A DNA stretch of 48,491 bases from Enterococcus lemanii (GTDB taxonomy: Bacteria; Bacillota; Bacilli; Lactobacillales; Enterococcaceae), in contig NZ_JAFBFD010000022.1 in assembly GCF_016909125.1 (NCBI RefSeq), positions 1 to 48,491 of the forward strand, written 5' to 3'. Shown here piece by piece: positions 1 to 6,200 of this stretch. The number at the start of each line of letters is the position of its first letter. The first letter of the stretch is position 1. The notes below the pieces were generated by a model. The model was not told where the DNA came from. It did no database searches and saw only the letters and a program-made list of their open reading frames with translations. The position numbers and the translations under genes were made by a program.

Positions 1-96
1 GATACACCTGTACCCATGCCGAACACAGAAGTTAAGCTTCTTAGCGCCGATTGTAGTGAAGGGTTTCCCTTTGTGAGAGCAGGACGTCGCCACGCT
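1..96 (+). rRNA. rrf: 5S ribosomal RNA, 3' part
   Basis: The first 96 bases read as the 3' four-fifths of a bacterial 5S rRNA: the internal CCATGCCGAACACAGAAGTTA block followed by the helix IV/V region and a closing GTCGCCACGC. The 5' end lies outside the window, so the upstream 16S-23S genes are missing too. The position directly before a tRNA array is typical of a lactic acid bacterial rrn operon. Confidence 0.93.
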
Positions 97-108
97 GTAT
101 TATATTAT

Positions 109-182
109 TCCGGCATAGCTCAGTTGGTAGTAGCGCATGACTGTTAATCATGATGTCGTAGGTTCGAGTCCTACTGCCGGAG
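109..182 (+). tRNA. tRNA-Asn (GTT)
   Basis: Cloverleaf with a 7-bp acceptor stem (TCCGGCA with TGCCGGA), anticodon loop CTGTTAA with anticodon GTT, and a GGTTCGAGTCC T-arm. First tRNA of the array, 12 bases after the 5S gene. No CCA is encoded. Confidence 0.95.
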
Positions 183-230
183 TTCTCATTAAATTCGAGA
201 AAAAGAAGAGTAAAAAGCTTCTACACGCCT

Positions 231-319
231 GGAGAGTTGTCCGAGTGGCCGAAGGAGCATGATTGGAAATCATGTAGATGGTGAACACTGTCTCAAGGGT
301 TCAAATCCCTTACTCTCCG
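231..319 (+). tRNA. tRNA-Ser (GGA)
   Basis: Class II tRNA with a long variable arm. Acceptor GGAGAGT pairs with ACTCTCC. The anticodon loop ATTGGAAAT gives anticodon GGA (reads UCC/UCU). The T-arm is GGGTTCAAATCCC. Confidence 0.95.
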
Positions 320-331
320 TTCTTAAATAAA

Positions 332-403
332 GGTCCGTTGGTCAAGTGGTTAAGACACCGCCCTTTCACGGCGGTATCACGGGTTCGAATCCCGTACGGA
401 TCA
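332..403 (+). tRNA. tRNA-Glu (TTC)
   Basis: Acceptor GGTCCGT pairs with ACGGATC. Anticodon stem-loop CGCCCTTTCACGGCG carries anticodon TTC. T-arm CGGGTTCGAATCCCG. Confidence 0.95.
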
Positions 404-417
404 TAGCTTTAAATATT

Positions 418-490
418 GGGGGTTTAGCTCAGCTGGGAGAGCATCTGCCTTACAAGCAGAGGGTCAGCGGTTCGAACCCGTTAACCCCCA
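418..490 (+). tRNA. tRNA-Val (TAC)
   Basis: Acceptor GGGGGTT pairs with AACCCCC. Anticodon stem-loop CTGCCTTACAAGCAG gives anticodon TAC. Only two bases separate it from the next tRNA. Confidence 0.95.
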
Positions 491-492
491 TT

Positions 493-566
493 GGTTTGGT
501 AGTTCAGTTGGTTAGAATGCCTGCCTGTCACGCAGGAGGTCGCGGGTTCGAGTCCCGTCCAGACCG
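493..566 (+). tRNA. tRNA-Asp (GTC)
   Basis: Acceptor GGTTTGG pairs with CCAGACC with one G-U pair. Anticodon stem-loop CTGCCTGTCACGCAG gives anticodon GTC. Confidence 0.95.
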
Positions 567-598
567 TTTTATTTAAAATTAAATAAAAACTCATAGTT

Positions 599-671
599 GG
601 CTCGGTAGCTCAGTTGGTAGAGCAATGGATTGAAGCTCCATGTGTCGGCGGTTCGATTCCGTCTCGCGCCA
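599..671 (+). tRNA. tRNA-Phe (GAA)
   Basis: Anticodon stem-loop TGGATTGAAGCTCCA gives anticodon GAA. The acceptor GGCTCGG pairs with TCGCGCC, leaving one T-C mismatch and one G-U pair. T-arm GCGGTTCGATTCCGT. Confidence 0.93.
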
Positions 672-675
672 TTAT

Positions 676-756
676 GGAGGAGTAGCGAAGTGGCTAAACG
701 CGACGGACTGTAAATCCGTTCCTTAGGGTTCAGTGGTTCGAATCCACTCTCCTCCA
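676..756 (+). tRNA. tRNA-Tyr (GTA)
   Basis: Class II tRNA with an extended variable arm. Acceptor GGAGGAG pairs with CTCCTCC. Anticodon loop ACTGTAAAT gives anticodon GTA. Confidence 0.95.
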
Positions 757-773
757 TTTTTATAATTTTTAAT

Positions 774-847
774 AGGGGTATAGTTTAAAGGTAGAACAAC
801 GGTCTCCAAAACCGTTGGTGTGGGTTCGATTCCTGCTACCCCTGCCA
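774..847 (+). tRNA. tRNA-Trp (CCA), 3' CCA encoded
   Basis: Acceptor AGGGGTA pairs with TACCCCT. Anticodon stem-loop ACGGTCTCCAAAACCGT gives anticodon CCA. After the discriminator G (844) the DNA reads CCA, so this tRNA carries a genomic 3' CCA, unlike most of its neighbours. Only one base separates it from tRNA-His. Confidence 0.94.
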
Positions 848-848
848 T

Positions 849-922
849 GGCGATTGTGGCGAAGTGGTTAACGCACCGGATTGTGGCTCCGGCATTCGTG
901 GGTTCGATTCCCATCATTCGCC
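849..922 (+). tRNA. tRNA-His (GTG), copy 1
   Basis: Anticodon stem-loop CCGGATTGTGGCTCCGG gives anticodon GTG. The extra 5' G (849) faces C73 (922), the His identity pair. The acceptor contains one T-T mismatch. A second copy begins at 1259. Confidence 0.94.
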
Positions 923-932
923 TTTTTTTTTT

Positions 933-1004
933 TGGGGTATAGCCAAGCGGTAAGGCAAGGGACTTTGACTCCCTCATGCGTTGGTTCGAATCCAGCTACC
1001 CCAG
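933..1004 (+). tRNA. tRNA-Gln (TTG), copy 1
   Basis: Acceptor TGGGGTA pairs with TACCCCA. Anticodon stem-loop AGGGACTTTGACTCCCT gives anticodon TTG. Separated from tRNA-His by a run of T. An identical mature sequence recurs at 1340. Confidence 0.95.
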
Positions 1005-1019
1005 TTTTATTATAATAAT

Positions 1020-1090
<71 letters not shown>

Positions 1091-1108
1091 TAGTACAATA
1101 AATTTAAT

Positions 1109-1193
1109 GCCGGCGTGGCGGAATTGGCAGACGCGCTGGACTCAAAATCCAGTGCCCGTTGAGGGCGTGCCGGTTCGATCCCGGCCGCCGGTA
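1109..1193 (+). tRNA. tRNA-Leu (CAA)
   Basis: Class II tRNA. Acceptor GCCGGCG pairs with CGCCGGT with a terminal G-U. Anticodon stem-loop CTGGACTCAAAATCCAG gives anticodon CAA (reads UUG). The variable arm is TGCCCGTTGAGGGCG. Probably the last tRNA of the original array, because a terminator-like hairpin follows. Confidence 0.94.
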
Positions 1194-1198
1194 TAATT

Positions 1199-1228
1199 AG
1201 AGACATTTTCTAATGTCCCTATTTTTTT
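1199..1228 (+). terminator. Weak intrinsic terminator after tRNA-Leu
   Basis: GACATT and AATGTC form a short stem over a TTCT loop, followed by TATTTTTTT. It is short and AT-rich, so termination may be partial. It divides the main tRNA array from the duplicated His-Gln pair. Confidence 0.5.
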
Positions 1229-1258
1229 GTGCGAAATAATTATTATAATAGCAAACAT

Positions 1259-1332
1259 GGCGATTGTGGCGAAGTGGTTAACGCACCGGATTGTGGCTCC
1301 GGCACTCGTGGGTTCGATCCCCATCATTCGCC
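1259..1332 (+). tRNA. tRNA-His (GTG), copy 2
   Basis: Near-identical copy of the tRNA-His at 849, with the same anticodon stem and G-1/C73 pair. It has C for T in the variable region (GGCACTCG against GGCATTCG) and C for T in the T-loop. A perfect TATAAT lies at 1244-1249, ten bases upstream, but without a clear -35. Confidence 0.93.
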
Positions 1333-1339
1333 TTTTTTT

Positions 1340-1411
1340 TGGGGTATAGCCAAGCGGTAAGGCAAGGGACTTTGACTCCCTCATGCGTTGGTTCGAATCC
1401 AGCTACCCCAG
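1340..1411 (+). tRNA. tRNA-Gln (TTG), copy 2
   Basis: The mature sequence matches the Gln copy at 933. The T-run before it has 8 T here against 11 in the first copy. It forms a duplicated His-Gln unit with the preceding gene. Confidence 0.94.
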
Positions 1412-1457
1412 TTTTATGAATAAAGTTATTCCTATTTAATAATAGAGAGAAAAATTT

Positions 1458-1504
1458 AAAATACCTATTATAGAAAAACACTTTTCTATAATAGGTATTT
1501 TTTT
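1458..1504 (+). terminator. Intrinsic terminator of the tRNA array
   Basis: A long perfect stem, AATACCTATTATAGAAAA against TTTTCTATAATAGGTATT, around an ACAC loop, followed by TTTTTT. This ends the rRNA/tRNA transcription unit. Confidence 0.9.
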
Positions 1505-1875
1505 ATGATTGCCAAGCACTATATTCACCTAGTTGCTGCTCTAAACTTCATCTTAATTATAAGAGTGGGAGTTTAGTGTGAAATTATATCGATGTGATTA
1601 ATGACCGCTTATAAATTAGTTGATGTTAGCAATATGATATTCGTTTTAATTTAAGATAGTTTGTTTGCCAAAATTTTAAAAGAAATAGATTTTTATGACT
1701 AAGGGAATGAATATTTATACTTAAAAGTAAAAAAATGGTAAGAAAGTAAAAAAAAGCTTCTATTTTTATACTTCTCTTTTTGATATGGTTAATAATGTGA
1801 AAGATTGGTTATATCGGCAACAACTTGACCAATTTTTGTTTAATAAATTAAATGAAGGAGGTAGTGGATAGAGTT
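1505..1875. other. Long intergenic region, no gene assigned
   Basis: About 370 bases of very AT-rich sequence with no convincing coding frame. The only items seen are a 12-codon open frame at 1865-1903 behind a good SD (AAGGAGG, 1855-1861) and scattered AT-rich promoter-like hexamers. It probably holds upstream regulatory DNA of the following operon. Confidence 0.4.
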
Positions 1876-1905
1876 TTGATTTATCTTGTTGCTAAAAGGT
1901 AATTA
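1876..1905 (+). promoter_or_regulatory. Candidate sigma-A promoter of the sip/tasA-like/pectinase operon
   Basis: TTGATT (1876-1881), an 18-base spacer and TAATTA (1900-1905). Both boxes are imperfect. The following cre-like site would overlap the -10 and start point. No better promoter was seen nearer the first gene. Confidence 0.4.
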
Positions 1906-1920
1906 TGTAAGCGTTTTTAC
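1905..1920 (+). promoter_or_regulatory. cre-like site (CcpA operator)
   Basis: ATGTAAGCGTTTTTAC has the WTGNAANCG core of the Firmicutes catabolite-responsive element, with one departure in the 3' half, and has GTAA...TTAC symmetry. It overlaps the candidate -10/start region of an operon encoding a polysaccharide-degrading enzyme, where CcpA repression is expected. Confidence 0.5.
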
Positions 1921-1942
1921 GAAGTGTTCAAGAAAAATGTGA

Positions 1943-2518
1943 GTAGCTAAGACAGGCAGAAAAGGAGAAAGATGGTGGATATATATAAATAATAAAAGAG
2001 ATAGTAAATTTTTTCAGTATATCAAAAGAGCTATTTTAAGTTTAATAATATTTTTTATGCCAGTAACACTTTTAGTACCATATGTCCGACAATATACAGG
2101 TATTCTTTCTGATTACTCAATAAAAGTTGTTTTAACCAATAGTATGGCAGATAAGATACCTGCAGGTTCAATAGTGATTACAAGAAAAGTAAAACCTGAT
2201 AAATTAAAAGAAGGAGATGTGATTAGTTTTTTTGCATCTGATGAAACTGTTACACATAGGATAACAAAAAAAATCAAAAAAAATAATGAATACTTATTTC
2301 AAACTAAAGGGGACGCGAATCAATTAATCGATAATAATTTAGTGAATACTAGAGATATTCAAGGAAAAGTCTTATTTTTTATCCCAAAAATAGGAATAAT
2401 TCTTCAGAAAATGCAGCATATAAGAGGAAAATTAGCATTTTTATTGACACTCTTGTCATTAAACTTAGTCTATAGTCTTATTAGCCAGTTAATAAATTTT
2501 AAACATATAGAAGGGTGA
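1943..2518 (+). CDS. sipW: SipW-type (ER-type) signal peptidase I, 5' end uncertain or frameshifted
   Basis: Membrane signal peptidase of the SipW/archaeal-ER type, which in Bacillus cleaves TasA-family proteins. Visible features: a first membrane segment (RAILSLIIFFMPVTLLVPYV), the catalytic Ser-Met block (NSMADKIPAGSIVI), the catalytic His block (VTHRI), the conserved TKGDAN stretch and a C-terminal membrane segment. The first in-frame ATG is at 2057, but that cuts the first membrane helix and has no SD. The frame is open back to 1943 without a start codon. A good SD (AAAGGAG, 1961-1967) is followed by an ATG at 1972 in another frame, which stops after six codons. A one-base change near 1974 would join that start to the enzyme. 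Either the gene is frameshifted or it uses an unusual start. The next gene follows at once and is the likely substrate. Confidence 0.75.
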   Translation, partial: VAKTGRKGERWWIYINNKRDSKFFQYIKRAILSLIIFFMPVTLLVPYVRQYTGILSDYSIKVVLTNSMADKIPAGSIVITRKVKPDKLKEGDVISFFASDETVTHRITKKIKKNNEYLFQTKGDANQLIDNNLVNTRDIQGKVLFFIPKIGIILQKMQHIRGKLAFLLTLLSLNLVYSLISQLINFKHIEG

Positions 2519-2525
2519 ATTGTAC

Positions 2526-3182
2526 ATGAAAAAAATACACAAACTATTGTTTACAGCTTCAGCATTAACAACGTTATCTATTGGTTCAACTTATGCTTGG
2601 TTTACTGCAACGGATTCAGATTCTTTAAATTTTTCTTTTGGGGAACTAGGTGTGGAATTTGCTCTTGACGATTTAGGAGAAGACGGGGTCGCTTTAGAAC
2701 CAGGATTAACGGTTGATACAGTAGGAACTATTTCCAATACAGGAAGTTTACATTCGCTAGTGAAAATTGAGAATGATTCACAAATAAAATATAAATTTTC
2801 AACTAGTTTTGTTCCTATTCCTGAAGAGGCAGTTATTTTTGAAGTAACTCCTGAAAATGGAATTTATGAAGATTGGGATTCAGGAGTTCTTTGGTTTAAG
2901 GATGCAAAAAATAATATATATTTATTAATGGAACCTAAGTCAAATATGCAAATAGAGATTGAAGGTTTATTAAATGGTGAGGTTATCGATAATACATTTA
3001 TGGGATCAGAAGTAAACTTTAATATAGCAACTAATGCCGTTCAAGCATTAGAAGATGCAGCTCTATCGGAGTTTGGTGTTAATTTGGATGACTTGATTGA
3101 AATGAGTAACGAAAGTATTTCAAATAGAGGGATAAGCCAAGCAAAACAATACTTGTTTGATGTAATGGGGAGAAAACAATAG
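2526..3182 (+). CDS. TasA/camelysin-like secreted protein with SipW-type signal peptide
   Basis: Predicted secreted protein of about 218 residues. The N-terminus has lysines, a hydrophobic core and then GSTYAWFTATDS, the hallmark of SipW-processed TasA/CalY family proteins (T-Y-A-[WYF]-F-T). The mature part is an acidic beta-rich domain (NTGSLHSLVKIEND resembles the TasA NTG motif). The ATG at 2526 is preferred over an upstream TTG at 2520 because the SD AAGGG (2511-2515) is better placed. It starts seven bases after the signal peptidase stop, so the two are co-translated enzyme and likely substrate. TasA proteins form biofilm fibres and camelysin was described as a protease. Which role applies here, or whether it tethers the downstream enzyme, cannot be seen. 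Confidence 0.75.
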   Translation: MKKIHKLLFTASALTTLSIGSTYAWFTATDSDSLNFSFGELGVEFALDDLGEDGVALEPGLTVDTVGTISNTGSLHSLVKIENDSQIKYKFSTSFVPIPEEAVIFEVTPENGIYEDWDSGVLWFKDAKNNIYLLMEPKSNMQIEIEGLLNGEVIDNTFMGSEVNFNIATNAVQALEDAALSEFGVNLDDLIEMSNESISNRGISQAKQYLFDVMGRKQ

Positions 3183-3247
3183 GCTTTTAAGTTATTTACC
3201 ATCGAATTATTTAATAAAATAAATATATTACTTGAGGAGTGAAACAT

Positions 3248-6200
3248 GTGGGTAATAAGTTAAATAAGTATTTATTAATGGGTGGATTATTACTTTCTAT
3301 AGGTACCACTAAGGTAAATGCTGAAAATGAAATTAATTCTTATCAATTTGGCTCAGATATCACAATAAAAAATATTTATAGTGACAAAGCTGGTTATGGA
3401 TTAATGGATTATAACTATCCATCACCTGCGAAAGGATGGATAAATAATGTTTATTATGATCGTATTTTAGAAACTGTTCCAGGTTCGACTTACGTTAAAG
3501 AAATAGAAAATGGCCTTGAGTTTACTAATAAGGTTTGGACAGAAACAGAATCAACGGGATATGGGGTTTTTCGTTATGAAAATACCACTGGCTTGGCTGT
3601 ACAATTACAACCAAATGAATACGATGTGACGATAAAATTAATAAATCCAACAAAAGAAGATTATCAAGCAATTATAGAATCAGAAGAAATAACCAAGATA
3701 AACGAACTAGCTGTTCCTTCAGGACAAGAAGTAGAGGCAAATTTCTCTACAAGCTTAATTGATGGTCTTTTAGATTTGAAATTTTTTAATCCGTCATCAG
3801 CTAAAAGTGAAGAAGAAGCTAAAGAAAAATCAGTTTTTGTTAAATCAATTGAAATTAAAAATTCTGAAAAAAAAGAAGCAGGTATTAAGCCGACGATATA
3901 CTTAGCATCAGACTCAACCGTACAAACTTATGACACCTATTATGCTCCTCAAACAGGTTGGGGTGAAACATTATGGAACTTCTTTGGAGATAAAATTGAG
4001 CAACGTGAAGCGGTTGGTGCTTCTTATTCACAATCAGAAATTTATGAATCAAGTAATGCAATTATTGAAAATCGTGCAATAGGGGGACGTAGTTCGAAAT
4101 CGTTCATTCAAGAAGGGAAATTAGATGAATTATTAGATGATATAAAACCGGGTGACTTTTTGCTAGTACAATTTGGACATAATGATGCAACAGCCTCACG
4201 TCCAAACAGATTTGTTTCAATAGATGATTTCGAATATTGGATGCAGATGTACGTAGATGGTGCATTACAAAGAGGAGCAACCCCGGTTCTGGTAACCCCG
4301 GTTACTAGATATAGCTATAATGAAAATGGATTTAAAGAAGATTTTAAAGCATATGGTGACGTTATGAGGAGTATGGCGGATGCTCAAAATTTACCATTAG
4401 TTGATTTAAGTAAAGCATCCATCGAACTATCAAATCAATTTGGAATAGAAGGTGCTAAGTCATTCTTTTTACACGTGAATCCAGGTGAATACGAGGGTGC
4501 GTATATAAATGGAGCAACAGATAGCACTCATTTACAATATTATGGAGCATTGAAATTCGCCCAATGTGTTGCTCAAGAAATTACAGACATTGATGTTACC
4601 GCTTTAAATGAAAAAATACAAACATCTGTTAATAGCCTGATTGAACGGGTCGTTTTTTTAGAAAGTACAGATGTTCCTGAGAAAGTTGAAAATTTAAAAT
4701 TAGTTTCCTCAGGTGCAACTAGTGCAACCTTGTCATGGAATTCAGTTAACAGTGCAGAATTATATTATATTTATCGCCAAGAATTAAAAGATGATTTATC
4801 AATTGAAGAAATAGATTTTACGGAAGCTTCTCGTTATGCCGTTTCAATTACGTCTACTTTTACAGATAAAAAAGTTGAAAAAGGTAAATCTTATGTTTAT
4901 GCAGTTGCAGCCTATAATGATAAGGGATTAAGCGAAGTTTCTGATAAAATTAAAGTTTCTACGAAAGAATCTGAATACTCATTTGATATTAATTGGAAAA
5001 ATTCTCCAACTTTAAAAGGGTGGACAGGGGTCAATAACGATACAATTTATTCAAAGGAACGTGGTTATGGATTTAAAAAAGAAATGAGTAATGGGCGTTA
5101 TCGAAATAATAGTGGTAATGAAGTAGCTAATGAAATGGCAGAAGATTTCACACTTTCAGAAGGTGAATTTTTAGTTGATTTACCAAATGGAACATACGAA
5201 GTGACAGTCTATGCTGGTGATTTATTATCAGGTACTTCAACAATTAAATCTGGATTTATAATGGAAGGTAAATCAGTTGGGAGTATTTCAATCCGACAAT
5301 CTTTAGGATCATTAACGACTGATATTAATGTAGAGGATGGTCAATTAAATGTTGGAATTGTTGGACCCAATCCTTACTTTAATGGTGTTGAGATTACACC
5401 AATTCTATTAGCTCCAAGTGGTTTTTCGGTATCTGAAAAAAATATAGAAGGGAATCAGTTATCTTTTTTAATAGGCTTTAACCCTGTCGAAGGTGCTGTA
5501 TCTTATCGCATTTATGGGAAATCTGACACAGATCAAATTTTTAAAGAAATTAAATCTTTTACTGCTGAAGAATATGAGTCTAACGAATTAGCTTGTCGCT
5601 CAATGATAGCACCAATTGGAGAAATCTATCAATACTATATGACAGCTGTCATGGCTGATGGGACAGAAACAGCTAAAAGCAATCATGTAATTGTTGAAGC
5701 ACTTGATAATTCAGCTGAGATACCAAAAAAACCAACGAATCTAGTAGCAACAGTGGCTAAAGATTTTGAAAAGACTTTGATTTGGGATCAAGATGAACGA
5801 GCAAATGAGTATATTGTCTATCGATCAAACAAATCAGATAGTGGGTTTGTAAATATTGCCACAGTATCTGAACCAACTTATACAGATTCTGACCAATCGC
5901 TATTAGCAAATCATACTTACTATTATCAAGTACAAGGGAAAAGTAGTGGAGGGGTTAGCGAAATATCTGAGCAATTGGCAGTGGAGCCATTAGAAGGTAA
6001 ACCTGTCGCCACAGCAGCTGAAACGCTAACTGATCGTGGTGTTACGGCCATTAATTTATCTGGTAACAAAGGCGGTGAAACAGTTGTTTCAGCAACTGAT
6101 GAAAAAGGGAACGAGTATTCAAACGGCGTGTATCTTTCATGGAGAAGTTTTACAAAAGATCCAAAAGGAAATACATACGATGTTTATCGTGGAGAAAAAT

